A stretch of DNA of 35,846 bases from CAKVLS01 sp045638465 (GCA_045638465.1 JAZUBK010000018.1:1-35846); one strand, 5' to 3'; shown: positions 1-8,319, counted from the first letter of the stretch. Notes: generated from the letters alone by a model not told the origin. Translations and numbers: made by a program.

Positions 1-56
1 AGCTTATAATTTATCAGCATTTTAGATAATGTTTAGCAAAAAAATCACACGAAAAC

Positions 57-112
57 AAAATCAAAAAACATCAAAATTATTGATTTTTATTTTTTGATTT
101 TTCACTTTTTTT
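57..112 (+). terminator. AT-only hairpin with T-run, probable terminator of an upstream gene
   Basis: Arms at 58-68 and 90-100 are complementary (11 bp, nearly all A/T). A second small stem lies inside (70-74 with 80-84), and T-rich sequence follows. It lies before the promoter of the first gene, so it would end a transcript entering from outside the window. The stem has little G/C, so it may be weak. Confidence 0.35.
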
Positions 113-116
113 TCTG

Positions 117-145
117 TTGTAAAATTGTTATATATTTGATATACT
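117..145 (+). promoter_or_regulatory. Sigma-A-type promoter of the P-type ATPase gene
   Basis: TTGTAA at 117-122, a 17-bp spacer and TATACT at 140-145. The predicted transcript start is near 152, leaving a leader of about 17 nt that carries the AGG at 161-163 before the ATG at 169. Confidence 0.55.
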
Positions 146-168
146 ATAAAGGTAATAAAAAGGAAAAA

Positions 169-2823
169 ATGGTTATGAGTAAAAAAGCAGAACTAGAAAA
201 TGAAAACACTTTAATACAAACCGAACCTACTGGCAAGTCAAAGAAAATGAAAACTTTGACCGCAGAGCAAGTAGAAAAAGCTAAAAAACCTGTAAAGGCA
301 AATCCTAGACGTACCATTACTGGCAAAAAAATTAAGCCTTTGAAAGGTGAAGCTAGAGCAAAGGTTGCAAGGTTTAACACTTCTATCAAAAACGGACTTA
401 GCGACGAACAACTAGACCTAAGACAACAACAAGGTTTGGTAAACACCAATAATATCAAAACCACAAAATCTTATTGGGCAATTATATTCGGAAATATATT
501 TACCTTCTTTAACATTTTGTGCTTTATCGTAATTGGTTCGCTTATCGCAGTTGGTCAATGGAAAAACTTAGCCTTCTCAGCAATTATTATAGCAAACTTG
601 CTTATTGGTATTATTCAAGAAATCAGAGCAAAGTTAACCGTTGAAAAGATTACTCTTGTAACAGCGCCTGTTGCAGACGTTATACGTAAGGGCGACACAA
701 AACAAATACCAACTAACGAAGTAGCCCTAGACGATATCATAATCTTTGAGATTGGTAAACAAATCTGTGCAGATAGTATTATCCTAGAAGGTAATGTATC
801 TGTAAACGAAAGCTTGATTACTGGTGAAAGTGTAGCAGTTAAAAAGAGAGAGGGTGACACCCTATACGCAGGAAGTTTTATTACTGCAGGAAGATGTGTA
901 TGTAGAGTAGAAAAAGTTGGCGTTGATTGTTACTCTGCTAAACTTACTCAAAAAGCAAAAACTTTCAAATCACCAAAGAGCGATTTGCTAAAAGCTCTAA
1001 AACTTATCATCGCATCTATCGGTATCATTATTATTCCATTAACATTTTTGACTATCAAAAACAACTACGCACAACTAGGCGGAGATGTAGTAAAAACAGT
1101 AACCAATACAGCAGGTTCTGTAATGGGTATGATCCCTGCGGGAATGTTCCTGCTTACATCTGTTGCTCTTGCAGTAGGCGTTATTAAACTAGCAAAGAAA
1201 AGAACTCTTGTTCAAGACTTGTACGGAATCGAAATGCTTGCCCGTGGCGATGTATTATGTTTGGATAAAACAGGTACTATTACAGACGGCAGTATGACAG
1301 TAAAACATGTAGTTCCTCTAAATGGCAAAACATCTAAACAAATAGAAGAATTGATGGGAAGCATGTTATCAGCCTTTGGCGGCAACAATCAAACATCAAG
1401 AGCTTTGTTTAACTACTTCAAAACAAACACAATCTTCTCTCCAGAAACAGTCCTTGAGTTTGATAGCGAAAGAAAAACTAGCGCAGTTACTTTCAAAAAC
1501 AAAATGACTTACATTATGGGTGCTCCAGAAATGGTAAGCAAGAAGATGGACAAAGACCTAACAAAAGACATCTATGGTTATTTGCAAAAAGGTTATCGTG
1601 TACTACTTGTAGCCGAAAGCAAATCTCCTATCGAAAAAGACAAAGCACCAAAAGAAAATACACCTATTGCATATATTGTAATAGAAGATAACATCAGACA
1701 AGACGCTCCAGAAACAATCAAGTGGTTTAACGATAATGATGTGGAAATCAAAATCATCTCTGGTGACAACCCAGTTACTGTTAGCGAAATAAGTAAAAGA
1801 GTTGGCGTTAAAAACGCAGACAAATATATCAGCATGGAAGGAATCAACAACGAAGATATCCCTTCTCTTGTAAACAAATATACAGTATTTGGTCGTGTAT
1901 CTCCAGACCAAAAGAAATGGCTAGTAAGAGCCCTTCGTAAGAAAGGCAAAAAAGTAGCGATGACTGGCGACGGTGTAAACGATATCTTAGCCCTAAAAGA
2001 AGCGGACTGCTCTATAGCAATGGCAAGTGGTAGCGAAGCGGCAAGAAACGTAGCAAATATCGTTATGCTAGATAGCAACTTCTCATCTATGCCAGATATC
2101 ATCGCAGAAGGTAGAAGAGTTGTAAACAACATTTCAAAATCTTCTTCACTATTCCTTATGAAGACATTTTTTACAATCTTTATGACTATCTTTTGTTTGA
2201 TTACTAGTACATCTTATCCATTTACTACCAACCAAACATTACTACTTGAAATGCTTGTAATTGGTGTTCCTTCGTTCTTCTTAGCGTTGCAACCAAACAA
2301 CGCACCTATCAAAGGTACGTTTATGGCAAAACTTGTTCTAACTTCTCTTCCTGCGGCAATTACACTACTTATTAATGTATTGCTATGTTACGGTTTGAGT
2401 TTGTTTATCAATGTTAATACAGAACTTTCTACAATGTGTTCTATCACACTTACACTTACTGGTTTTGTAATACTTCTTCGTATATGCAAACCTTTTGATA
2501 CTTACAAAGTTATCCTTTGCTGCTCAATGGCAGTGGCCTTTATAGCAATTATAGCTTTCGTTCCTGATAGTTTCTTCGGATACGAAAGAATGCAATTACA
2601 CACTATCTTCTATATCATAATATTAGTATTGATCAGTTACCATATGTACTCATCAATGATTGCTCTATGCAACCACTTATACTATAACAAAGATGAAATT
2701 ATGAAGAAACTTCGTGGTAATACCGAAACTTATGATGATGACGATATCGACTACGAAAAACCACAACTAACTCCAGAAGAGATAGCAAAGAAAGAAGCTC
2801 GTAAACAAAACTTAGTAGAATAA
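169..2823 (+). CDS. Cation-translocating P-type ATPase (HAD-IC, CtpE-like)
   Basis: Predicted ATP-driven cation pump of the cytoplasmic membrane, 884 aa. Visible motifs are the actuator TGES at 218-221, the phosphorylation motif DKTGT with D366, and the hinge TGDGVND at 599-605. Membrane segments flank them: two before the actuator, two before D366 and about six at the C-terminus. The M4 ion-site motif, PEGL or PESL in Ca2+ pumps, reads PAGM here, so the usual acidic ligand is missing. I recall that related Firmicutes proteins also vary at this site, and the family includes mycobacterial CtpE, a calcium uptake pump; the substrate here is not determinable. A Lys-rich N-terminal extension of about 75 residues and an acidic DDDD-containing C-terminal tail are present. 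I chose the start at 169 (AGG 5 nt upstream); 175 is an in-frame alternative. An open frame reaches back to 94 but lacks an RBS. Confidence 0.9.
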   Translation: MVMSKKAELENENTLIQTEPTGKSKKMKTLTAEQVEKAKKPVKANPRRTITGKKIKPLKGEARAKVARFNTSIKNGLSDEQLDLRQQQGLVNTNNIKTTKSYWAIIFGNIFTFFNILCFIVIGSLIAVGQWKNLAFSAIIIANLLIGIIQEIRAKLTVEKITLVTAPVADVIRKGDTKQIPTNEVALDDIIIFEIGKQICADSIILEGNVSVNESLITGESVAVKKREGDTLYAGSFITAGRCVCRVEKVGVDCYSAKLTQKAKTFKSPKSDLLKALKLIIASIGIIIIPLTFLTIKNNYAQLGGDVVKTVTNTAGSVMGMIPAGMFLLTSVALAVGVIKLAKKRTLVQDLYGIEMLARGDVLCLDKTGTITDGSMTVKHVVPLNGKTSKQIEELMGSMLSAFGGNNQTSRALFNYFKTNTIFSPETVLEFDSERKTSAVTFKNKMTYIMGAPEMVSKKMDKDLTKDIYGYLQKGYRVLLVAESKSPIEKDKAPKENTPIAYIVIEDNIRQDAPETIKWFNDNDVEIKIISGDNPVTVSEISKRVGVKNADKYISMEGINNEDIPSLVNKYTVFGRVSPDQKKWLVRALRKKGKKVAMTGDGVNDILALKEADCSIAMASGSEAARNVANIVMLDSNFSSMPDIIAEGRRVVNNISKSSSLFLMKTFFTIFMTIFCLITSTSYPFTTNQTLLLEMLVIGVPSFFLALQPNNAPIKGTFMAKLVLTSLPAAITLLINVLLCYGLSLFINVNTELSTMCSITLTLTGFVILLRICKPFDTYKVILCCSMAVAFIAIIAFVPDSFFGYERMQLHTIFYIIILVLISYHMYSSMIALCNHLYYNKDEIMKKLRGNTETYDDDDIDYEKPQLTPEEIAKKEARKQNLVE

Positions 2824-2832
2824 TACAAAACA

Positions 2833-2864
2833 AAAAACTACCGAATCAATCGGTAGTTTTTTTT
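2833..2864. terminator. Bidirectional terminator between P-type ATPase and queH
   Basis: ACTACCGA/TCGGTAGT stem (2837-2844 with 2850-2857), loop of 5 nt, T-run on the plus strand and an A-run at 2832-2837 that serves as T-run for the convergent minus-strand queH. Confidence 0.85.
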
Positions 2865-2884
2865 ACGTTTATTTTTCCAGGTTT

Positions 2885-3433
2885 TTATTTTTCCCACCAG
2901 ATAGAATACTTACAGCCGCAATAGTTTTGTCTATAAAGGTCATATTCTTTAGACATCTTGATACTTTGCAAATATCCATCTTGTTTTTTGAAATCACTAG
3001 GCAAATACTCAACCCCTACATGAGCCCCAACCTCAGCACCTATTTCGTTAATAAGTTTTGCGTTTTTGTGTGGGCTTACTGTAAGAGTGGTCGCAAAAAG
3101 GTCGTAATTTAGCGTTTTTGCCAAGTTTGCAGTCTTGCTAAGTCTTAGTAGAAAACAATATTTACAACGCTCTCCGCCCTCTACAGAGCTCTCAAAACCT
3201 TTAATTATGTCTTCGTATTCATTGTTTTCCCACTTGCCTTCAATAAGTTTTATTTCTGGGTTATACTTTTGCAAAAACTGTTTTTGGGTTTCTTGCCTTT
3301 TGATAAACTCTTCTTCGGGATATATGTTTGGGTTGTAGTAATATACTGTTACGTCATACTCTTGCGAAAGTCTAGTTATAGCAGTAGTGCTACATGGCCC
3401 ACAACAACTATGTAATAATAATTTTTGTTTCAT
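2885..3433 (-). CDS. queH: Epoxyqueuosine reductase QueH
   Basis: QueH (former DUF208) reduces epoxyqueuosine to queuosine in tRNA, the last step of queuosine synthesis; it replaces QueG in many anaerobes. The 182-aa length is typical. Cysteine motifs are intact: HSCCGPC (C10, C11, C14), CKYC (C90, C93) and YCGC near the C-terminus (C172, C174), as expected for the iron-sulfur and metal sites of the family. It stands alone between a convergent ATPase gene and a divergent permease gene. No Shine-Dalgarno sequence is visible before the ATG, and a near-consensus promoter ends only 6 nt upstream of the start codon, so the mRNA may be leaderless. No other queuosine gene is in the window. Confidence 0.93.
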   Translation of the reverse strand: MKQKLLLHSCCGPCSTTAITRLSQEYDVTVYYYNPNIYPEEEFIKRQETQKQFLQKYNPEIKLIEGKWENNEYEDIIKGFESSVEGGERCKYCFLLRLSKTANLAKTLNYDLFATTLTVSPHKNAKLINEIGAEVGAHVGVEYLPSDFKKQDGYLQSIKMSKEYDLYRQNYCGCKYSIWWEK

Positions 3434-3439
3434 ACATTA

Positions 3440-3468
3440 ATTATAAAGGTCAAAACATAACTTTTCAA
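3440..3468 (-). promoter_or_regulatory. Promoter of queH, placed so that the mRNA would be leaderless
   Basis: On the minus strand TTGAAA (3468-3463), a 17-bp spacer and TATAAT (3445-3440). Only 6 nt separate the -10 hexamer from the ATG at 3433, so transcription should begin at or next to the start codon. Confidence 0.65.
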
Positions 3469-3520
3469 CTATTTTGTTTGAGTTTTTAAATAATATTTGA
3501 TATATTTATAAAGTAACAAA

Positions 3521-3540
3521 TGGCAAACATATTTTTGCCA
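3521..3540. promoter_or_regulatory. Inverted repeat upstream of the MFS gene, possible operator
   Basis: TGGCAAA at 3521-3527 and TTTGCCA at 3534-3540 form a perfect 7-bp inverted repeat with a 6-bp centre, 30 bp before the MFS start and just after a TATAAA at 3507-3512 that could be its -10. The -35 is weak. Efflux permeases are often controlled by a repressor binding such a site; none is encoded next to it. Confidence 0.35.
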
Positions 3541-3569
3541 CAAAATGTTTTGTTAAACAAGAGGTTATT

Positions 3570-4808
3570 ATGCAACTTAGATATCTTAACTTTTATAAAA
3601 TTATTTCACAATTTGCAACCAACATCGTTGGTGCGTTTGTTCCTTTGCTTATCTATCAAGCAACAGGAAGTTTGCTTTATACATTTATATATGTAACTGC
3701 CGAACTTTCACTTAGAATTATAATGAATCTTGCTTTTTCTACACTATACAAAAAATATCCACAGATTATGCTACTTTTGAGAGTATTTCCTGTGCTGATA
3801 TATAGCTTGTGTATTTTTATACTAGATTACAACCTAATTCTTGGCGTTGTATTAGTTGGCGTTTTCTATTCGATGTCTTTTTCACTAAAAGAACTTCCTA
3901 TGGAAATCATCTTCAACTATAGTAGTGTAAGCGAAAATAATGAGGGGTCTTCTTCTAAAGGCCTTGGTATGTCAAGAATGTTTGAGCAAATAGGCCTTCT
4001 TATAGCTATCGTTATGGGCGGGTTGTTCCTTGAAAAACTAGGCAAAGTAATACCTATTATTATTGCTATCGTAACATACCTTATTTCTATTATTCCTCTT
4101 GTTATTTATTTTGTTAAAGAAAAGAAAAATCCACTATTTAATAAAGACGCAGTATCTAACGCAATTGCAGCTTTTAAAGAAAGTAAAGTAAAAAAACTTC
4201 AAGAAGGTGTAATCAGAAAGAAAGTTCTTTTTAACATTTGGCTTGGATACTTTATCAAATCAACTGTTGACGAAGTAACTACAGTGTTTATGATTTTCTT
4301 ATTTGCAAAGAATCCAGACGCTTATAGCTTGGCTGGATATATGCAAGCTTCTATGTGGTTTATGTTTGGTGTTGGTTGTCTTGTTTATGACAAACTTTCA
4401 GAAAAATGGGATTTCACAAAACCATGTCAAATCTGTACACTTATTGTATCACTGGTTACTATCGCTCTTCCATTTACTGTTATTTACAACTGTGTACCAG
4501 TTGCGATTGCCCTATTTGCAATTATGGGATTTTTCTATGGGCCAATCAGTTCATTTGGTGTATCAAATCTACTTTCAAAAACAAGAATACTTGGTATCTC
4601 AAACGAAGGTTTGTGCTCAAGAGCTTTAGGTTATTGCGTTGCAAGATATCCAGCATTTATAGTTTCTATGTTTGGCCTTGCAGCTATTCCATTTGCGCTA
4701 TTTACAGCCTCTGCAATTCAAGCGGTTGCAATTTATAGTTCGCCTAAACTAGAAGAGCAAAATAGAGAACTTATCGTAGACTATTTACAAAACAACAAAA
4801 TGTACTAA
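3570..4808 (+). CDS. MFS-type permease
   Basis: A 412-aa protein made almost entirely of hydrophobic helices, about 12, with a longer polar loop around residues 185-220 (KEKK, KESKVKKLQEG) that divides two six-helix halves. This is the Major Facilitator layout. The second half carries the GYM and GFFYGPISSFGVSNLL segments usual for MFS exporters. The start has a good site (AAGAGG, 8 nt upstream). The substrate is not evident and no metabolic partner lies next to it. A 20-bp inverted repeat in front of the gene suggests regulation by a DNA-binding protein encoded elsewhere. It could be a multidrug, sugar or peptide exporter. Confidence 0.75.
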   Translation: MQLRYLNFYKIISQFATNIVGAFVPLLIYQATGSLLYTFIYVTAELSLRIIMNLAFSTLYKKYPQIMLLLRVFPVLIYSLCIFILDYNLILGVVLVGVFYSMSFSLKELPMEIIFNYSSVSENNEGSSSKGLGMSRMFEQIGLLIAIVMGGLFLEKLGKVIPIIIAIVTYLISIIPLVIYFVKEKKNPLFNKDAVSNAIAAFKESKVKKLQEGVIRKKVLFNIWLGYFIKSTVDEVTTVFMIFLFAKNPDAYSLAGYMQASMWFMFGVGCLVYDKLSEKWDFTKPCQICTLIVSLVTIALPFTVIYNCVPVAIALFAIMGFFYGPISSFGVSNLLSKTRILGISNEGLCSRALGYCVARYPAFIVSMFGLAAIPFALFTASAIQAVAIYSSPKLEEQNRELIVDYLQNNKMY

Positions 4809-4809
4809 A

Positions 4810-4842
4810 AAAAAGTCCTTGCATCTTTGCAAGGCTTTTTTA
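4810..4842 (+). terminator. Terminator after the MFS gene
   Basis: CCTTGCA (4817-4823) pairs with TGCAAGG (4828-4834), loop of 4 nt, flanking A and T runs, starting 2 nt after the stop codon. Confidence 0.88.
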
Positions 4843-4972
4843 TTATTGTTTATGCTGCAATAAATTAAAAAACACTTATATAGTTTATCATTTCGAAATA
4901 AATATTTAATAACCACCACTCTTTTGATATTATCATATTTGTGACGGCTGACTTTGTTATTGCATTTGCCAA

Positions 4973-5009
4973 CAAAAAAATCACCAACTATTATTGTTGG
5001 TGATTTTTA
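4973..5009. terminator. Terminator downstream of the YwaF-like gene (minus strand), usable in both directions
   Basis: TCACCAAC (4981-4988) pairs with GTTGGTGA (4996-5003), 7-nt loop. The A-run at 4974-4980 supplies the U-run for the minus-strand gene ending at 5015; T-rich sequence on the other side would serve plus-strand transcripts. The stretch between this and the MFS terminator (4843-4972) shows nothing recognisable. Confidence 0.8.
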
Positions 5010-5014
5010 TTTTT

Positions 5015-5830
5015 TTACTTTCTTAATCTATAATCTATTATTTCTTTGTGATGGACTTTTCGGTATATATCAAATGGAAGATACATCATTATCTGCATAC
5101 CAAAGAAGAATAACGCAACAACCAGCAAGTGCCAAGGACTAGCTATGCTAAGGCCTGTCATTTCAATCCAAGGACAACCAGTAATGTAAATTATATCAAC
5201 TACTTTATCACTCAAGAAATATAAACCAGCACCAATAGCAAATATAACTATAAGAGATATAATTGCCATCCACATATCATCAATTGAGTTTGCAAGCCAA
5301 TCTGTTGAACCGATAAATATAGCAACCAAAATAACTAGCGCTCTTGATACTAAATATTCAAGGTTTGTATAATGATATATTAGATATGGGCTTTTATCAA
5401 GACCAACCGGCCAAATAATATCAATGATTGCAACAACACACGCAACTGAGAAAATAAAGTTTAGCAAAAATTGTGCAAAACCTCTTTTGTACCCAATAGC
5501 AAGTGATAGGAAAATTGCAATAATAGACACCCACACGCAAACATGGAACAAATCAAAATCAACTATTGTCCAAAAGTTGATTGCATCTCCTTTACCTTTT
5601 AGTGCGGCTTGATTCCATACCATACGCGCAATCTCTATGATAAGCATAAAGATTCCAGCTAAAATTAAAAATATTCTTTGTCTTTTTTCTTCTTTACGTG
5701 AATAATACATACTAAAGAAAACAACAAATGCCATTACTGAAAAGAATACTATTAGATGTTTCCACGTAAAAGAATAATCTACAGGTGATATAGCTTCTCT
5801 ATATCCCCAAAATTTATCCCAAAAATTCAC
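5015..5830 (-). CDS. YwaF/TMEM164-like integral membrane protein
   Basis: A 271-aa protein with roughly seven hydrophobic helices. The pattern of a Trp-rich N-terminus followed by membrane helices, one of which starts with a His-containing DLFHVCVW motif, resembles the YwaF (TIGR02206) family, whose function is not established. The start codon is GTG at 5830, fixed by an AGGAG 8 nt upstream; no ATG nearby has a comparable site. Its promoter lies between it and the PHP gene upstream, so it can be transcribed on its own. The family assignment rests on topology and a short motif, so other polytopic families remain possible. Confidence 0.55.
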   Translation of the reverse strand: MNFWDKFWGYREAISPVDYSFTWKHLIVFFSVMAFVVFFSMYYSRKEEKRQRIFLILAGIFMLIIEIARMVWNQAALKGKGDAINFWTIVDFDLFHVCVWVSIIAIFLSLAIGYKRGFAQFLLNFIFSVACVVAIIDIIWPVGLDKSPYLIYHYTNLEYLVSRALVILVAIFIGSTDWLANSIDDMWMAIISLIVIFAIGAGLYFLSDKVVDIIYITGCPWIEMTGLSIASPWHLLVVALFFFGMQIMMYLPFDIYRKVHHKEIIDYRLRK

Positions 5831-5850
5831 AATAATTTCTCCTACTTATT

Positions 5851-5879
5851 ATTATAACAACATTATTATAAATAGTCAA
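5851..5879 (-). promoter_or_regulatory. Promoter of the YwaF-like gene
   Basis: On the minus strand TTGACT (5879-5874), a 17-bp spacer and TATAAT (5856-5851), near consensus; it begins 5 bp after the PHP stop codon. Confidence 0.75.
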
Positions 5880-5883
5880 AATA

Positions 5884-6810
5884 TTAATTCCACTTATAAT
5901 TTATCAGTTTGTCGGTAATTGGTTTTAGATTACCTTTTGCACCTAGATAACCAAACTTAAAGTTATATAGGCCATTTTCATAAAATCTTTCTCTACCATG
6001 AAAGTCACTTCCAGCTGTTTTTAAAAGATTATGCCTTTCGCAATAATCAACCAGATAAGTTATTTGTTCTTTTGTATGCGCAGAGTGGGCACACTCTATC
6101 CCATCTATCATACCCAAACTTCTAAGACGTTCTAAAAGTTCAGGAACATTTTTTAGTCCATAATTATATGGGTGAGCCAAAACACAATAACCACCACATT
6201 TTTTAATAAGCTTATGTATTTTTTCTATAGACGGAGCATAACTTGCAGGAAGGTAAAAAGGTTGCCCCTTTTGGCTAAACAACACCCTACAAAAATGCTT
6301 TGCGTCAGATACTTTATATTTTTTTATCAGTTTTGCATTTTGTTTTTTGTTGGCCATTATACCATTATAAACAGGGCCCCAAATACATGGCCTTCGGTAT
6401 TTTTCTTTGTCCTCTACAGGCTCTAAAACAAAACCAAGTTTCCTTGCTTTTTCAGTCAACTTTTCTATTTGTTTTTTTACAATCTTTTCGTCATAAGCCC
6501 TTTTGAAATACTTATACCTTCTCAACTTTTTATAATCAAAGTTATAAGCCAAAACCTCTAGCCTTTCGCCGTCAACATCAACAGTGATTTCTACCCCATA
6601 AATTATTCTGCCCGAATACCACTTTGTATAATCAATATCCTTTAGGTATTCATAAATATCCAAAGTGTCGTGGTCGGTAAAACTTATAACATCAAGTTTT
6701 GCTTTTTCGGCATCAATCAAAAGGTCAATCAATTCTTTTGACCCATCTGAAGCGGGAGTATGACAATGAAGGTCGAATCTATTTGCCCTAATACCTAACT
6801 TTTGTAACAT
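5884..6810 (-). CDS. PHP-domain metal-dependent phosphoesterase
   Basis: A 308-aa cytosolic hydrolase of the PHP family (trinuclear metal site). The ligand motifs are all present: HCH (H15, H17), TDHD (D46, H47, D48), GVE (E74), AHP (H213) and GSDFHG (D269, H271). About 130 residues sit between E74 and H213, which matches the inserted domain of the YciV/RppH-independent PHP phosphatases acting on nucleotides or short RNAs such as 3',5'-nucleoside bisphosphates. The precise substrate cannot be read from the sequence. The start is supported by AGGAGAGG right before the ATG and an extended -10 element (TGTTATAAT) at 6828-6836, which gives a leader of about 11 nt. Confidence 0.85.
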   Translation of the reverse strand: MLQKLGIRANRFDLHCHTPASDGSKELIDLLIDAEKAKLDVISFTDHDTLDIYEYLKDIDYTKWYSGRIIYGVEITVDVDGERLEVLAYNFDYKKLRRYKYFKRAYDEKIVKKQIEKLTEKARKLGFVLEPVEDKEKYRRPCIWGPVYNGIMANKKQNAKLIKKYKVSDAKHFCRVLFSQKGQPFYLPASYAPSIEKIHKLIKKCGGYCVLAHPYNYGLKNVPELLERLRSLGMIDGIECAHSAHTKEQITYLVDYCERHNLLKTAGSDFHGRERFYENGLYNFKFGYLGAKGNLKPITDKLINYKWN

Positions 6811-6827
6811 ATACCTCTCCTACTTTG

Positions 6828-6836
6828 ATTATAACA
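6828..6836 (-). promoter_or_regulatory. Extended -10 promoter of the PHP gene
   Basis: TGTTATAAT on the minus strand, 17 nt before the ATG. No good -35 hexamer at 17 bp; the TG extension could compensate. Confidence 0.45.
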
Positions 6837-6916
6837 CACCCCAAAAAAATAATTAACCAAAAACAAATATTTTTCATAGTATGCTATGTAGTATTTATAC
6901 TACAAAAGGAGAAAAT

Positions 6917-7474
6917 ATGAGTTTCTGTAATCTTTTCAACATCGGAAATGGTTGTGGTTGCGGTAGTATATGTCACCCAAACCCTTGCGGCTGTAGCAAC
7001 ACCTGCTCTTGTAGGGGCAGATTCGCCACTATTCCAACCAACACAATTCCTAGACCACCTATTATTCCCCCTCCAATTTTACCTTTGTCTAGTTTTGGAA
7101 CATACAATGCAACTAGTGGCGAAATCGCATCTGGAGGTATAATTCCGCTCGGAGCTCAATACACCCCTACAGATGCAGATATAATTTACTCTGGCGGGAA
7201 TACCATTACTTTATCAAATGGCATATATAGGGTATCTTATTCTGCTTCCGCAACCGGCACTGTATGTACAGCATCGCTTACTCTAAATAGCAGCGGAAAT
7301 CCGCTTCCTCAATCTACTTCTACTGCAAGTTTAGAGGCAGCAACAGATATAAGAGCTCTTGGCTCTAGCATAATAGTTAATGCCCAAACTACCCCAGTAA
7401 CCCTTACCCTAAACAATAGCGGAACAACTGATATGACCTATAATAATATAGGACTTAACATAACCGAAATATGA
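6917..7474 (+). CDS. Cysteine-rich protein with BclA/TNF-like C-terminal domain
   Basis: A 185-aa protein in three parts: residues 1-33 with eight cysteines in CGC, CxC and similar pairs; a Pro-rich linker (about 40-57, PPP and PRPP); and a Ser/Thr/Asn/Gly-rich beta domain (58-185) with the GIYRVSYSASATG segment typical of BclA C-terminal jelly-roll domains of exosporium filaments and related collagen-like surface proteins. There is no signal peptide and no collagen repeat. Such proteins are often spore-surface components, which would suit a sporulating Clostridium-type host, but this is inference. ATG at 6917 follows AAAAGGAGAAAAT; an upstream in-frame ATG at 6881 has no RBS and lies in promoter-like sequence. 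Confidence 0.65.
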   Translation: MSFCNLFNIGNGCGCGSICHPNPCGCSNTCSCRGRFATIPTNTIPRPPIIPPPILPLSSFGTYNATSGEIASGGIIPLGAQYTPTDADIIYSGGNTITLSNGIYRVSYSASATGTVCTASLTLNSSGNPLPQSTSTASLEAATDIRALGSSIIVNAQTTPVTLTLNNSGTTDMTYNNIGLNITEI

Positions 7475-7489
7475 TAAGGGCCTTTTTAG

Positions 7490-7518
7490 TTGCTTTTTGA
7501 GAAATAATTTTTTATAAT
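7490..7518 (+). promoter_or_regulatory. Promoter of the inositol-monophosphatase-family gene
   Basis: TTGCTT (7490-7495), 17-bp spacer, TATAAT (7513-7518). The -10 is perfect and the -35 partial. Transcript start near 7525, with AGGAG at 7538-7542 before the ATG at 7551. Confidence 0.5.
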
Positions 7519-7550
7519 ATCTCTTGTAATGAAATTTAGGAGAGATAGAA

Positions 7551-8318
7551 ATGGTTAAAAATTTTGCTTATGACAAAGAACTTACCCTTCTATGTAAGGC
7601 AGTAAAAAAAGTTTATAACAAAGTAATTAAAGGCGCATCTTTTGACGTAGCAAACAAAGGAGCAAAAGATCTAGTAACAAACCTAGACATTGCTAGTGAA
7701 GAGTTTTTACTAAATATAATCAAAACAAACTTCCCAGATGATACAATCATCAGCGAAGAAGGAAACCCAGAAGTTTTGCCAAAAGGTAGAACTTGGACAG
7801 TAGACCCAATAGATGGCACAATCAACTTTGCTAACGGTAGCGAATGTTGGGGTATTCAGGTATCATTTTCTGTAGACGGAATAACTGAGTTTGCTATTAT
7901 CTATATGCCAGATTGCAGATACTTTTTGTATGCGGCTCGTGGTTTTGGTGCTTATTGCAATAACAAAAAATTACAAGTAATACCATACAGCGACAACTCA
8001 AAAATCACTGCTATTGACTTTGGTAAATGGGTAAACAAATATTACTATGACAATATGGAAACAATAATCGAAAACTCACTAAGAGTTAGAACTTGGGGCT
8101 GCGGTTGTTTCGGTTTTGTATCTGCCGCAACATCTCAAGTAGGAACATATATTCTAACTTGCAACAATCCTTGGGACTTACTACCTGGCATACTTATTTG
8201 CAAAGAAGCAGGTTGCCACATCTACAAAGGTTTCTGCGACACAGAGCAAGTAACATTTGTAACCGCCAATGACAAATTCGCAAAGAAACTTGGCTTTAAG
8301 AAAAAAGATATGATTTAA
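7551..8318 (+). CDS. Inositol monophosphatase family protein
   Basis: A 255-aa Mg2+-dependent phosphatase of the IMPase/SuhB/CysQ fold. Metal ligands are visible: SEEG (E69, E70), the DPIDGT motif (D85, D88, T90) followed by INF, and PWD with D209. The DLVTNLD segment near residue 40 is also typical. Length matches the family (about 260). Substrates in bacteria include inositol-1-phosphate, phosphoadenosine phosphate and fructose-1,6-bisphosphate; the sequence does not single one out. It stands alone, with its own promoter and a strong terminator, directly opposite the candidate ncRNA unit. Confidence 0.9.
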   Translation: MVKNFAYDKELTLLCKAVKKVYNKVIKGASFDVANKGAKDLVTNLDIASEEFLLNIIKTNFPDDTIISEEGNPEVLPKGRTWTVDPIDGTINFANGSECWGIQVSFSVDGITEFAIIYMPDCRYFLYAARGFGAYCNNKKLQVIPYSDNSKITAIDFGKWVNKYYYDNMETIIENSLRVRTWGCGCFGFVSAATSQVGTYILTCNNPWDLLPGILICKEAGCHIYKGFCDTEQVTFVTANDKFAKKLGFKKKDMI

Positions 8319-8319
8319 T

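Noticed and set aside
1..168. Mg2+ (M-box) or other riboswitch before the first P-type ATPase
   Set aside because: The leader after the predicted promoter is under 20 nt, too short for a riboswitch; the upstream hairpin is only an A/T terminator-like stem.
1593..2132. 179-aa minus-strand frame inside the first P-type ATPase
   Set aside because: Opposes the hinge and motif region of the pump; no ribosome site or promoter.
4303..4738. Two plus-strand frames (108 and 110 aa) within the MFS gene
   Set aside because: Same-strand out-of-frame shadows without ribosome sites; the MFS frame is clearly the coding one.
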